A stretch of 64,000 nt of DNA from Pseudomonas jessenii (GTDB lineage: Bacteria > Pseudomonadota > Gammaproteobacteria > Pseudomonadales > Pseudomonadaceae): NCBI RefSeq assembly GCF_002236115.1, contig NZ_NIWT01000002.1:896828-960827 (forward strand), given 5' to 3'. Shown one piece after another: positions 1 through 8,801 of this stretch. Each line of letters begins with the position of its first letter. Within the stretch, counting starts at the first letter, position 1. The notes beneath the pieces were generated by a model, which was not told where the DNA came from, did not search any database, and saw only the letters and a list, made by a program, of their open reading frames with translations. The position numbers and the translations under genes are program-made.

Positions 1-859
1 GCAGCAACTCGCCAATCCGACACAGGGTGCCCAGGCTGATCCAGAGCGCGAGTTGGGTTTCTTTTTTCAATGGCCGAATGCCTTCGTACTTTTGCCCGGC
101 GGGGAGGGCGCTGTAATCGGCGGTCATTTGCTGGAAGCGGTTGTGCAGTTCCAACAGCTCCGCCGGCGAAAGGATGCGGCTTCGTTCCGCTTCGTAGTCG
201 GCAGGGATCAGGGGGGAGATGTCGACCAGTTCAGTCGGATCGCCCTCGATCAATAAGGCCCGCCAGGGCTGACGCTTTCTGGCCCAACTAAACATCTGGG
301 TGAGGTCGGCGAAAAAACTGATGGCTTGTCGGTAAGCGCCGCGGTTGACCACGGTGCGGATCAGCGCCCGAATATCGTGCTCGGACACATTGTTCACCGC
401 GGTCTTGCCGAGGGCTGGCAAAAGGTCCTTGTTAAGGCGCCGTTGCAACTCGGCATTGCCGTCTTTACGCGCGACGCCATCCAGCAGCCAGGCCTTGGCC
501 AGATCCTGGACGGTCAGAGTTTGGACCTTCGTCGATTTTTCCTGATCGGCTTTTGCGTTCGTCGCGGCATGAGCCTGTGCCTTGGCGGTTTTCTTGTGCT
601 CGTTGGGATTGATCTGCTCATCAATGAGTGCCCGGGCCTGGTTACGCGCCTTACGGATGTCCGTCAGGGATTTGCGTGGCCAAGACCCGCAGGCGTATTC
701 TTTGTTCTGGTCGCCCCACCGATAGCGATAGAAAAAGCTGACCGACACGCCGTCCTTACGCAGGGAAATTCGACCTGCGAGATTGCCATCTTCCCGGAGG
801 ATGCGTCCGGCATCGTTGGCGGTCAGCGACTCGAGTTCTTTGATGGTGATTTTGGCCAT
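1..859 (-). CDS. P4-type tyrosine integrase, 3' part beyond the window edge
   Basis: Site-specific recombinase of a tRNA-targeted island; it would cut and rejoin DNA at the tRNA-Pro 3' end. Reading the minus strand from the ATG at 857-859, the frame stays open for 286 codons to the window edge. It begins MAKITIKELESL and is a close relative of the complete integrase at 39305-40759, to which it aligns without gaps at an offset of 39,900 bp. The visible part covers the N-terminal DUF4102-like arm-binding region, the core-binding domain and the first catalytic arginine (LCRIGELL). About 199 residues, with the HxxR and tyrosine boxes, are missing to the left. The start is supported by a GGGGGA ribosome site about 8 bases upstream. 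Whether the missing part is intact cannot be seen. Confidence 0.9.
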   Translation of the reverse strand, partial: MAKITIKELESLTANDAGRILREDGNLAGRISLRKDGVSVSFFYRYRWGDQNKEYACGSWPRKSLTDIRKARNQARALIDEQINPNEHKKTAKAQAHAATNAKADQEKSTKVQTLTVQDLAKAWLLDGVARKDGNAELQRRLNKDLLPALGKTAVNNVSEHDIRALIRTVVNRGAYRQAISFFADLTQMFSWARKRQPWRALLIEGDPTELVDISPLIPADYEAERSRILSPAELLELHNRFQQMTADYSALPAGQKYEGIRPLKKETQLALWISLGTLCRIGELL

Positions 860-1019
860 AAAATGGGTTCCCCCTACTTTTACCCCCACAAAAACGTCGG
901 CTCTTGATGGACGTTACTGGACTCTCGTAGAGCAGAACACCGCTGGAGTTCAAGTAAATACTCGCTTGTAAAAATCCAGAGTAAAATTTTGGAAGCTTTC
1001 AAGAAGTATGAAAAAGGAG

Positions 1020-1064
1020 ATGGGGTGCTAGGGGTCGAGTGTTCGAATCACTCCGTCCCGACCA
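1020..1064 (+). repeat. att site 1: 3' end of tRNA-Pro(GGG)
   Basis: The 45 bases match the 3' half of a bacterial tRNA-Pro with GGG anticodon: anticodon loop ATGGGGT, variable loop, T-arm GAGTG-TTCGAAT-CACTC, acceptor strand CGTCCCG, discriminator A and CCA. No 5' half precedes it; instead the integrase gene lies 160 bases to the left. This is therefore a duplicated attachment core, the right junction of one island and the left junction of the next. Near-identical copy at 40920-40964 (one base different), decayed copy at 58556-58597. The tRNA identity is from memory of proline tRNA sequences. Confidence 0.85.
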
Positions 1065-1072
1065 TATAATTC

Positions 1073-1110
1073 AAGGGGTTGCGAGATTTTATCTGGCGAC
1101 CCCTTTTTAT
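1073..1110 (+). terminator. possible tRNA-side terminator
   Basis: AAGGGGT and ACCCCTT pair across a 19-base loop and are followed by a run of T. It lies 9 bases after the tRNA-Pro CCA end. Att sites 2 and 3 also have a hairpin with a T run just downstream. Confidence 0.5.
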
Positions 1111-1120
1111 TTTAGGTGGT

Positions 1121-1154
1121 TTTTACCCCTACAAAACGGCTGGCTCTGGGTGGA
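1121..1154 (+). repeat. second copy of the integrase-proximal flank motif
   Basis: The stretch beginning TTTTACCCC and continuing ACAAAACGG is an imperfect copy, in the same orientation, of 878-910 and 40778-40810, which lie between the integrase start and the att site. A copy at each end of the island would fit integrase arm-type binding sites, but that is inference. Confidence 0.4.
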
Positions 1155-1389
1155 ATCTTCGATGGATATCAAGGACGCAATTTGCGCGTTTTCGGTTCTT
1201 TTTTATGATCGGCTGCTGCGGTATCGGGCGCGATCCGCGCGGATACGTAACAGACCACCTCTGGCCGAGAGCCGCCGGTATTAAAGGCAGCTATCACCTC
1301 AAAGCGGATACCTATGGGCAGACGGTAATATCGGCGAGCTAAGTCTGCACTCAGCGCAGAAGCACTATCAGATATTCGCCAGAATACGT

Positions 1390-2442
1390 TCACGGCCGAT
1401 CTTTCAATCGGTTCTGAAACAGTAATGGCTGCCTGCGCAATCCCGACTGCCTGCACCATTCCAGCGGGGACACACTAAACCAGCGATTGAATGCCCGCGA
1501 GAACGTGCTGACATCGGCGTAACCCAGCTGATGCGCCATTTGTGTCAGGCTGATCGTCGGGACTTGCAGGTAATTGCGCACCAATTGCTGGCGTGTCTCA
1601 TCCAGCAATTGCTGAAAGGACGTGTTTTTTTGCTCCAGGCGACGCTGCAAAGTACGAGGGTTGAGCGCCATGCAGTCGGCCACTCTGTCGATCGTCGCAC
1701 GACCGCTGGGCAACAGATTGCGAAGTAATTGTCCGACGTAGCCGGGCATTTCGTCTGCCGACAAGCGTTCCATGCCGGACAGATGTTGAGCGATGAGTTG
1801 ATGCAGTGCTTCGCTGGCGCAATCCAGCGGCTGCGTCAGCACGCAAGCGTCGAATAACAGACCGGTATGTGCCGCAGAGAAGGTCGGCGTGATGCCCAGC
1901 GTCTTCCGATAGACGAACTCATCTGCATGGGGCGAGTGACGAAGCATTACTGCTTCGGGCTGCCATTGGTCCCCGACCAAGGTCCGCATCAGTTGCATAC
2001 CGACACCACACGCCAACTCTTCTGCCTGTGACAGTCCGGCCATTGTCGTTTCATCTATCTGGTAACTGAGCACGGCAACGCCGTCGACAACCTCGAGGTC
2101 AATTTGCGCTGATCCGTTGTACAACGAGAAATTGGCACGCAGCTCAAACAAGGCATCACCGACGGTTCGAGTGTTGTGAATCAGGAAAAAAATATCACCG
2201 AAAACGTCGACCCCTTGATAGAGCCCGAATTCCAGGCCGAACAACGGGTTATTCGAACCCTGTTGGCACAGCTCCAGCAAGCCGCAATAGTGCTGGAAGG
2301 ACAGGATATCTTCCGGACGGTGCAGCGAAGCCACGGGCAATGAGGCCTGGCGCAGCATCCGGTTCGGGTCCAAGCCCTGACTGCGGGCGAATTGATCGAA
2401 TCCTGCAAGGCTGAGGGCACGAATGAAAGGATTGGAAGCCAT
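1390..2442 (-). CDS. AraC-family transcriptional activator, paralog 1
   Basis: Predicted cytoplasmic regulator of about 350 residues. The N-terminal two thirds resembles the arabinose-binding-like sensor domain of the OruR/ArgR group of AraC proteins, with the characteristic NNPLFGLEFGLYQG segment near residue 70. The C-terminal 100 residues carry two helix-turn-helix units (MALNPRTLQRRL and GYADVSTFSRAFNRW). It lies directly downstream of a paralog (2448-3446) on the same strand, and the two genes almost overlap, so they are probably co-transcribed. The ATG at 2442 has GGTGA upstream; a GTG at 2451 overlapping the neighbour's stop is an alternative. Probable target: the repeated promoter blocks at 3503 and 11048. 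Ligand unknown. Confidence 0.85.
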   Translation of the reverse strand: MASNPFIRALSLAGFDQFARSQGLDPNRMLRQASLPVASLHRPEDILSFQHYCGLLELCQQGSNNPLFGLEFGLYQGVDVFGDIFFLIHNTRTVGDALFELRANFSLYNGSAQIDLEVVDGVAVLSYQIDETTMAGLSQAEELACGVGMQLMRTLVGDQWQPEAVMLRHSPHADEFVYRKTLGITPTFSAAHTGLLFDACVLTQPLDCASEALHQLIAQHLSGMERLSADEMPGYVGQLLRNLLPSGRATIDRVADCMALNPRTLQRRLEQKNTSFQQLLDETRQQLVRNYLQVPTISLTQMAHQLGYADVSTFSRAFNRWFSVSPLEWCRQSGLRRQPLLFQNRLKDRP

Positions 2443-2447
2443 TTCTA

Positions 2448-3446
2448 TCACCGAGGGATTTGATACTTATGTTGCTTCCACTTTTGCGGACTGATGCCGT
2501 TCCAGCGAGTGAAAGCCCGGGAGAATGTACTCAGATCGGCGTAACCCAACAGACTTGCCAATTGCGTCAGGCTGATCGACGAGTCGCTGAGGTAACGCGC
2601 GGCCATTGCCTGACGCGTGTCGTCCAACAGTTCCTGAAATCCTGTGCCTTGCGTCATAAGGTAGCGTTGCAGGGTGCGCGGGCTGATCATCATGTGCTCG
2701 GCAATCTGACCAATCGCGACCTGGCCATTGGCAAGCCTGCTGCGCAACAGCTTTTGCACGTAAGAGGGCAGCTCTTGCAGCGTCATGCGGGCCAGCTCAT
2801 CGATGTGTTGCTGGACCAATTGCTGACACCTGACGTCCGTCGCTTCCAGAGGTATCGCTAGCAATGATTCATCGAACACCCACGCATTGACGGGGCAATC
2901 GAAGCGCGGCAACAAACCCAGTAGTGCTCGGTAGGCGCTGCGATTTGCCACACAACAATGGCGCAACATCAGGCCTCGCGGTTGCCAGGCGTGCCCCAGC
3001 AGTTCGCGGAGCAAGCACGCTGCTATCCCCATCGCCAACTCCACCGTCTGACGCACCGAGGCCAACGCTCCATCGGTGATTTCATACAGGAGCAGGACGT
3101 TGCCAGTCTGACGTTCAAGGCGCACTTGCGCGCCGTCGCTATGAACATGGAAATAGCGGGTCAGTAGATTCAGCGCCTCGCCCACGTTGCCGGTACAGCG
3201 CATGGCGTAGAGCAGGGTGCCGAGACTTTGCGTGCCCTGGTGTAAGCCGAACTGCAAGCCGAACAGCGGATTGTTCGAGCGCACCGCACACAACTCGACC
3301 AAGGCGTTGAACTGAGCGCCGGAAAGTTGCGCATCCAGCAGGTCTAAAGGCAGATGAACCTCAGCCAGCGCCGAATCCGGATCGATGCCCTGACTGACAG
3401 CGAACTCCTTAAACCCTAACAGAGCAGTACCACGGACAGTGGACAT
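2448..3446 (-). CDS. AraC-family transcriptional activator, paralog 2
   Basis: Predicted regulator of 332 residues, clearly paralogous to its downstream neighbour. It shares the sensor segment (NNPLFGLQFGLHQG) and the C-terminal double helix-turn-helix (MMISPRTLQRYL; GYADLSTFSRAFTRW). The ATG at 3446 follows a TTG in frame; the ATG is preferred because GGGGAT lies upstream. The gene is transcribed away from the small peptide gene at 3617 and shares with it a 170-base intergenic region that contains two TGCAAA half-sites 21 bases apart, a spacing typical of AraC dimers. I infer the two AraC proteins respond to the compound handled by the island. Two tandem sensors may read two ligands, or one may be redundant. 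Confidence 0.85.
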   Translation of the reverse strand: MSTVRGTALLGFKEFAVSQGIDPDSALAEVHLPLDLLDAQLSGAQFNALVELCAVRSNNPLFGLQFGLHQGTQSLGTLLYAMRCTGNVGEALNLLTRYFHVHSDGAQVRLERQTGNVLLLYEITDGALASVRQTVELAMGIAACLLRELLGHAWQPRGLMLRHCCVANRSAYRALLGLLPRFDCPVNAWVFDESLLAIPLEATDVRCQQLVQQHIDELARMTLQELPSYVQKLLRSRLANGQVAIGQIAEHMMISPRTLQRYLMTQGTGFQELLDDTRQAMAARYLSDSSISLTQLASLLGYADLSTFSRAFTRWNGISPQKWKQHKYQIPR

Positions 3447-3502
3447 CAACTCGATCCCCCGAATGAAACACAGCTTGTGGCCAAGGGCGCACTGGCACGA
3501 TT

Positions 3503-3579
3503 TGCAAAATCTCTGGCGCGATCTGCAAAGCTTTCACCTTGGTCCCGAGACCAGACTTGAACCACCAATAACAAAAGAC
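3503..3579 (+). promoter_or_regulatory. AraC-type operator and promoter block, copy 1
   Basis: Two TGCAAA half-sites start at 3503 and 3524, a 21-base repeat. The block ends with CAATAACAAAAGAC at 3566-3579. The same elements recur at 11048-11124 with identical internal spacing: GCAAAAT to CAATAACA is 62 bases in both. Each copy precedes a homologous small peptide gene. Binding by the AraC proteins encoded next door is inferred. Confidence 0.6.
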
Positions 3580-3616
3580 CTGCGTTCGGCCCAAGGCTGG
3601 ACGATGGAGGTATTCG

Positions 3617-3763
3617 ATGCGTCGGTTCCTGTTCGCTTTCCTGGTGGTCGCGCTGATTTCGGGTGCGCTTTATTTTCAGCCTCAGCCCGCTGGCCACACT
3701 GTTGTTCATCATTCCAATCACCCACCGGTTGCTGGCATCAGCGATGCCTTCACGCATTTCTGA
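3617..3763 (+). CDS. small membrane or exported peptide, copy 1 (48 aa)
   Basis: Unrecognised 48-residue protein starting MRRFLFAFLVVALISG: two arginines followed by a hydrophobic segment that could be a membrane anchor or signal peptide. It ends PVAGISDAFTHF. A good ribosome site (GGAGG) lies 6-7 bases before the ATG. It is homologous to the 52-residue peptide at 11162-11320: same MRRFL start, same hydrophobic segment, and matching C-terminus (ITSINEVFRHF). Conservation of ribosome site, promoter block and both ends in two copies argues for a real gene. It lies between the AraC pair and a convergent TetR gene. Function unknown; a role in signalling or in the efflux or uptake process is possible. 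Confidence 0.65.
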   Translation: MRRFLFAFLVVALISGALYFQPQPAGHTVVHHSNHPPVAGISDAFTHF

Positions 3764-3790
3764 AGACTAAAGCGTTCTTTCCTGCACAGA

Positions 3791-4363
3791 TTAGCGCTCG
3801 CGGAACTCGCCGCCAGACAGCGCTCCATGCAGGAACATCTGCTCAAGCGTTCGTGCCGAATCAGCATTGGCGGCACGCCCGCGCTGTTCGGCATCCACCA
3901 GGCCATAGACCAGCGTGATGAACAGCTCGGTAAAAATCGCTGCAGTGATGTCGATACGAAACAACCCTTTTTGCTGGCCTCGCAGGAAGAACCCATCCAG
4001 CGCCTCCAGGTAAAACTGCCAGCGTATGTCACCCCGTTCGAAGTCCAGGAAGTCAGGGCGGTATTGCGCCATCAGAAAGGCCAGCAGTTCGCGATGGGCG
4101 AGGTGCTCCCTGATCAATCGGCGTAGCGCGTCCAGTGGCTCCAGATGCTGCAGGCCGGCGCTGCGGATAATCAGATTGAGCGTGCCCTCGGCGTATTCCT
4201 CCAGTCGCTGCCCCAGGTTTTCCCGTGTTCCACAGTAGCGGTGCAGGGTCGCCTTGCTCACGCCTGCCAATTGCGCCAACTCCTTCATCGTCGCTCGCGG
4301 CCGGCTGACGACCGCCACGGTCAGCGTCTTGAGCAGGTGTTCATCATGGGAAATCGGGTTCAT
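3791..4363 (-). CDS. TetR-family repressor, paralog 1
   Basis: About 190 residues with an N-terminal helix-turn-helix (MKELAQLAGVSKATLHRYCG, roughly residues 28-47) and a C-terminal ligand domain. It is paralogous to the protein at 10316-10882 along its whole length (shared FFLRGQQ, DITAAIFTELF, EQMFLHGA). It is divergent from the RND efflux operon that starts at 4482, the usual layout for a repressor of a pump. The 118-base divergent region holds an operator-like sequence overlapping a good promoter (4394-4448). The ATG at 4363 is chosen because GAGG lies about 9 bases upstream; an in-frame TTG two codons earlier is less likely. It probably represses itself and the pump; inducer unknown. Confidence 0.85.
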   Translation of the reverse strand: MNPISHDEHLLKTLTVAVVSRPRATMKELAQLAGVSKATLHRYCGTRENLGQRLEEYAEGTLNLIIRSAGLQHLEPLDALRRLIREHLAHRELLAFLMAQYRPDFLDFERGDIRWQFYLEALDGFFLRGQQKGLFRIDITAAIFTELFITLVYGLVDAEQRGRAANADSARTLEQMFLHGALSGGEFRER

Positions 4364-4393
4364 CACCAAGCCTCAAGCGATGTTTATAAAGGT

Positions 4394-4448
4394 TCTCAAA
4401 TTTCTCATATGAGACAATATTGACTCATTAGGGCTTAGAAAGTAGCAT
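4394..4448 (+). promoter_or_regulatory. TetR operator overlapping the efflux promoter
   Basis: TTGACT at 4420-4425, a 17-base spacer and TAGCAT at 4443-4448 form a sigma-70 promoter for the pump operon. It overlaps 4394-4427, which shares a CAAATT, TGAGACA, TATT and CTCA pattern with 10960-10995 beside the paralogous TetR gene. Confidence 0.6.
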
Positions 4449-4481
4449 TCGCACCAAATTCAATCAAGCTTTGGGTGAGTT

Positions 4482-5639
4482 ATGGGCAATTTGCGTGCAG
4501 TAGGGATGGCGGGCTCGCTGGCAGTAGCCATTGCGCTGGCGGGATGTGGGCCGGCAAATGATCAAGCGAGTGTGGCCGAAGTGGCGCGCCCGGTAGAAGT
4601 ATTAGCGGTGAAGACTGAGCCTCTGGCGCTGACTTCGGAGCTACCGGGCAGGGTGGAACCCATGCGGGTTGCGGAGGTGCGTGCACGGGTGCCTGGCATC
4701 GTGATGCAAAAGCGTTTTGAAGAGGGCGCTGACGTCAAAGCCGGGGACCTGCTGTTCCAGATTGACCCGGCACCGCTCAAAGCGGCTTTATCGCGCGCCG
4801 AGGGTGAGTTAGCTCGAACTCAGTCCGTCGTGCTGGAAGCGCAGGCGCGGGTCAAACGCTATGAACCGTTAGTGAAGATCGAGGCGGTCAGCCAACAGGA
4901 TTTCGACAGTGCCACGGCCGATCTACGCAACGCTCAGGCGACCACCCGTTCGGCTCAAGCCGACCTGCAAAGCGCCCGCTTGAACCTCGGTTATGCCTCG
5001 GTGACCGCACCGATTTCGGGTCGCGTCGGCCGCGCGCTGGTGACCGAAGGTGCCTTGGTTGGCCAGGGCGACGCGACGTTGATGGCGCGAATTCAACAAC
5101 TTGATCCGGTCTATGTCGATTTCACTCAGTCGGCCGCTGATGCGCTGCGCCTGCGCGAGTCGCTCAAGGACGGGAAACTCTCCGCCACCGACAACAAGGC
5201 GCTGTCGATTCGCGTCGACGGCACGGCATACGAGCGCCAAGGTGCACTGATGTTTACCGACGTCGCGGTTGATCGCGGCACGGGGCAGGTGTCGTTGCGT
5301 GGCAAGTTCGCCAATACCGACGGCGTCCTGTTGCCGGGCATGTTTGTACGCGTGCGCACGCCACAAGGCACTGACAACCAGGCCATTCTTGTGCCGCAAC
5401 GTTCGGTGCAACGCGGCAGCGATGGCGTTGCACAGGTGATGGTGGTCGGCGTAGACGACCGAGTCGAGTCACGCAATGTGGTCACCGGCGCCATGCAGGG
5501 TTCGCGCTGGCAAATCAGTGAGGGATTGAAGGCGGGCGATCAGGTGATTGTCGGCGGCCTTACCGGTCTGCAACCGGGTGCCAAAGTCGCACCTGCTCAG
5601 CCCCACGCGCAGGCTCAGTCGCCTGAGTCGAAACAGTAA
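4482..5639 (+). CDS. RND efflux periplasmic adaptor (membrane fusion protein)
   Basis: Adaptor of a tripartite resistance-nodulation-division pump, MexA/TtgA/AcrA type, 385 residues. The N-terminus has a lipoprotein signal with lipobox LAGC near residue 22. It is followed by a first beta-barrel/lipoyl half (VRARVPGIVMQKRFEEGADV), a coiled-coil hairpin around residues 100-170, the second lipoyl half (YASVTAPISGRVGRA) and C-terminal beta domains. It is the first gene of a three-gene operon with permease and outer-membrane channel. Its expression is likely controlled by the divergent TetR at 3791. It couples the inner-membrane pump to the outer-membrane channel to expel hydrophobic compounds, plausibly the toxic substrate or intermediates of the island's pathway. 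Confidence 0.92.
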   Translation: MGNLRAVGMAGSLAVAIALAGCGPANDQASVAEVARPVEVLAVKTEPLALTSELPGRVEPMRVAEVRARVPGIVMQKRFEEGADVKAGDLLFQIDPAPLKAALSRAEGELARTQSVVLEAQARVKRYEPLVKIEAVSQQDFDSATADLRNAQATTRSAQADLQSARLNLGYASVTAPISGRVGRALVTEGALVGQGDATLMARIQQLDPVYVDFTQSAADALRLRESLKDGKLSATDNKALSIRVDGTAYERQGALMFTDVAVDRGTGQVSLRGKFANTDGVLLPGMFVRVRTPQGTDNQAILVPQRSVQRGSDGVAQVMVVGVDDRVESRNVVTGAMQGSRWQISEGLKAGDQVIVGGLTGLQPGAKVAPAQPHAQAQSPESKQ

Positions 5640-5666
5640 GGGCGCAGTCGCCGCGAGGATACTCCG

Positions 5667-8600
5667 ATGTCTCAGTTTTTCATCAAACGCCCGAATTTTG
5701 CTTGGGTGGTGGCGTTGTTCATCTCTCTGGCCGGTCTGCTGGTCATCCCGATGCTGCCGGTGGCGCAGTATCCCAACGTTGCGCCGCCGCAAATCAAGGT
5801 GACGGCGACCTATCCTGGTGCTTCGGCGAAAGTGCTGGTGGACTCGGTCACCAGCGTGATCGAGGAGTCGCTCAATGGTGCCAAAAACCTGCTGTATTTC
5901 GAGTCGACCAACAACTCCAACGGCATCGCCGAGATTGCGATTACGTTCCAGCCCGGCACTGATCCGCAGCTTGCCCAGGTTGACGTGCAAAATCGCCTGA
6001 AAAAGGCCGAAGCACGCATGCCGCCAGCCGTGCTCACCCAAGGGTTGGAGGTGGAGCAGACCAGTGCCGGTTTCCTGCTGATCTATGCGCTCAACTACAA
6101 GGAGGGCACCCAGCACAGCGATACCACCGCTCTGGGTGACTATGCCGCGCGCAACATCAACAACGAACTGCGCCGGGTGCCCGGCGTCGGCAAGCTGCAA
6201 TTCTTCTCTTCTGAAGCAGCCATGCGGATCTGGATCGACCCGCAGAAACTGGTGGGTTATGGACTGTCTATCGACGACGTGAGCACAGCCATTCGCGGAC
6301 AGAACGTGCAGGTGCCGGCCGGCAGCTTCGGCAGTACGCCGACCAGCAGCCAGCAGGAACTGACTGCTACGTTGGCGGTGAAAGGTACTCTGGATAATCC
6401 GGAAGAATTCGCACGCATCGTTCTGCGCGCCAACGAGGACGGCTCGACGGTCAATCTGGCGGATGTCGCTCGTGTGGAAGTCGGCCAGGAGAGTTACAAC
6501 TTCAACTCGCGTCTGAATGGTAGACCGGCGGTGGCGGCGGCGATCCAGTTATCCCCCGGCGCCAACGCGATCCAGACCGCGACGGCAGTCAAGGAACGCC
6601 TGGCCGAACTGTCGGCCTACTTTCCGGACGACGTGGAATATTCCGTGCCCTACGACACCTCGCGTTTCGTCGATGTCGCTATCGAGAAGGTGATCCATAC
6701 CTTGATCGAGGCGATGGTGCTGGTATTCCTGGTGATGTTCCTGTTCCTGCAGAACATCCGCTATACATTGATCCCGTCGATTGTGGTGCCGGTGTGTCTG
6801 CTGGGCACGCTGCTGCTGATGTACCTGCTGGGCTTCTCGGTGAACATGATGACCATGTTCGGCATGGTGCTCGCGATCGGTATTCTGGTGGACGACGCCA
6901 TCGTAGTGGTGGAGAACGTTGAACGGATCATGGCCGAGGAGGGGCTTTCACCGGTCGATGCCACAGTTAAAGCGATGGGGCAAGTATCGGGAGCGATCAT
7001 CGGCATCACCCTGGTGCTGTCGGCGGTGTTCATGCCATTGGCGTTCATGTCCGGCTCGGTGGGTGTGATCTACCAGCAGTTCTCGGTGTCGCTGGCGGTG
7101 TCGATTTTGTTCTCGGGCTTCCTGGCGTTGACGTTCACTCCGGCGCTGTGTGCCACGTTGCTCAAGCCGATTCCTCAGGGACACCATGAGAAACGCGGTT
7201 TCTTCGGCGCCTTCAACCGTGGCTTTGCCCGGCTCACCGAGCGTTACTCGATCCTGAACAACGGGCTGGTGTCGCGTGCCGGCCGGATGATGTTGGTGTA
7301 CGTGGGCATTATCGCGATGCTCGGTTACTTCTATCTGCGCTTGCCGGAGTCGTTTGTGCCCGTGGAGGACCAGGGCTACATGATCGTCGACGTTCAGTTG
7401 CCGCCGGGCGCGACCCGTACCCGCACCGAAGCCACCGGTGAACAACTGGAGCGGTTCCTCGCCTCCCGTGAAGCGGTCGCTTCGACTTTCCTGGTATCAG
7501 GCTTCAGTTTTTCCGGGATGGGCGATAACGCGGCGCTGGCATTCCCGGTGTTCAAGGACTGGTCGCTGCGTGGCGAAGATCAATCGGCCATGGCGGAAGT
7601 CATGGCGCTGAACGAGCAATTTGCCGTGACCAACGACGGTGCAGTGATGGCTGTGCCTCCGCCACCGATTGATGGCCTGGGCAACTCCGGTGGTTTTGCA
7701 CTGCGCCTGCAGGATCGCGCCGGTCTGGGCCGCGAAGCATTGATTGCAGCCCGTGATCAGTTGCTCGGTCAGGCCAACGGCAACCCGAAAATCCTCTACG
7801 CAATGATGGAAGGCCTGGCCGAGTCGCCGCAATTGCGGGTGGTGATCGACCGCGACAAGGCCCGTACCCTGGGCGTGAGTTTCGAGTCGATCAGCGGTGC
7901 ATTGTCAGCCGCGTTCGGTTCGGAGGTGATCAACGACTTCACCAACGCCGGCCGTCAGCAGCGTGTGGTGGTGCAGGCCGAGCAGGGCGACCGGATGACC
8001 CCGGAAAGTGTGCTCAAACTGTACGTGCACAACAGCGCGGGCAATCTGGTGCCGCTCAGCGCCTTCGTCACCACCCATTGGGAAGAAGGTCCGGTGCAAC
8101 TGGTGCGTTACAACGGTTATCCGTCGATCCGGATCGTTGGTGACGCCGGGCCGGGATACAGCACCGGTGAAGCCATGGCGGAAATGGAGCGAATCGCCGC
8201 GCAATTGCCGGCGGGTTTCAGCTACGAGTGGACCGGCCTGTCGTATCAGGAAAAGGTTTCCAGCGGTCAGGCGACGCAACTGTTCGCGCTCGCGATCCTC
8301 GTGGTGTTCCTCTTGCTGGTCGCGCTTTATGAGAGCTGGGCAATTCCCCTGACCGTGATGCTGATCGTGCCGATCGGTGCCATCGGTGCGGTACTCGCGG
8401 TAATGGTCGCCGGCATGCCCAACGACGTGTATTTCAAGGTGGGGCTGATCACCATCATCGGTCTGGCGGCGAAGAACGCGATCCTCATCGTCGAGTTCGC
8501 CAAAGAGCTGTGGGAGAAAGGTTATAGCCTGCGCGGCGCTGCCATCGAGGCCGCAAGCCTGCGCTTTCGGCCGATTGTCATGACCTCCATGGCTTTCATC

Positions 8601-8798
8601 CTCGGCGTCGTGCCACTGGCGTTGGCAACCGGAGCAGGGGCTGCGAGTCAGCGTGCAATCGGTACGGGTGTGATCGGCGGCATGCTCAGCGCGACTTTGC
8701 TGGGTGTGTTGTTCGTACCGATCTGTTTTGTCTGGGTGCTGTCGATGCTGCGTAGTAAACCGGCACCCACTGAACAACCCGCTTTGACTCAGGAGTGA
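5667..8798 (+). CDS. RND multidrug efflux permease, HAE1 family
   Basis: Proton-driven inner-membrane pump of 1043 residues, the usual AcrB/MexB length. Membrane segment 1 follows MSQFFIKRP. The proton-relay aspartates are present in [15 protein letters not shown] (near residue 410) and the relay lysine in [13 protein letters not shown] (near 940). Two large periplasmic loops carry the porter domains. The ATG has GAGGAT upstream and lies 27 bases after the adaptor stop. Next is the outer-membrane channel gene, 3 bases downstream. Substrates cannot be deduced; family members expel solvents, antibiotics and aromatic compounds. Confidence 0.93.
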   Translation: MSQFFIKRPNFAWVVALFISLAGLLVIPMLPVAQYPNVAPPQIKVTATYPGASAKVLVDSVTSVIEESLNGAKNLLYFESTNNSNGIAEIAITFQPGTDPQLAQVDVQNRLKKAEARMPPAVLTQGLEVEQTSAGFLLIYALNYKEGTQHSDTTALGDYAARNINNELRRVPGVGKLQFFSSEAAMRIWIDPQKLVGYGLSIDDVSTAIRGQNVQVPAGSFGSTPTSSQQELTATLAVKGTLDNPEEFARIVLRANEDGSTVNLADVARVEVGQESYNFNSRLNGRPAVAAAIQLSPGANAIQTATAVKERLAELSAYFPDDVEYSVPYDTSRFVDVAIEKVIHTLIEAMVLVFLVMFLFLQNIRYTLIPSIVVPVCLLGTLLLMYLLGFSVNMMTMFGMVLAIGILVDDAIVVVENVERIMAEEGLSPVDATVKAMGQVSGAIIGITLVLSAVFMPLAFMSGSVGVIYQQFSVSLAVSILFSGFLALTFTPALCATLLKPIPQGHHEKRGFFGAFNRGFARLTERYSILNNGLVSRAGRMMLVYVGIIAMLGYFYLRLPESFVPVEDQGYMIVDVQLPPGATRTRTEATGEQLERFLASREAVASTFLVSGFSFSGMGDNAALAFPVFKDWSLRGEDQSAMAEVMALNEQFAVTNDGAVMAVPPPPIDGLGNSGGFALRLQDRAGLGREALIAARDQLLGQANGNPKILYAMMEGLAESPQLRVVIDRDKARTLGVSFESISGALSAAFGSEVINDFTNAGRQQRVVVQAEQGDRMTPESVLKLYVHNSAGNLVPLSAFVTTHWEEGPVQLVRYNGYPSIRIVGDAGPGYSTGEAMAEMERIAAQLPAGFSYEWTGLSYQEKVSSGQATQLFALAILVVFLLLVALYESWAIPLTVMLIVPIGAIGAVLAVMVAGMPNDVYFKVGLITIIGLAAKNAILIVEFAKELWEKGYSLRGAAIEAASLRFRPIVMTSMAFILGVVPLALATGAGAASQRAIGTGVIGGMLSATLLGVLFVPICFVWVLSMLRSKPAPTEQPALTQE

Positions 8799-8801
8799 TT
8801 C

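Larger units (their letters stand above)
1065..1389. other. gene-free left end of the island
   Basis: No convincing gene in these 325 bases. They contain a hairpin at 1073-1110 and an imperfect extra copy of the integrase-proximal flank at 1121-1154. Short open frames exist on both strands but have no ribosome site and no recognisable product. Confidence 0.6.

Noticed and set aside
1020..1064. Complete tRNA-Pro gene
   Set aside because: Only the 3' part is present; no D-arm or 5' acceptor strand precedes it. The same holds for 40920 and 58556.
1079..1459. Open frames on both strands left of the AraC genes
   Set aside because: No ribosome site, no family resemblance, and the minus-strand frame overlaps the AraC 3' end.
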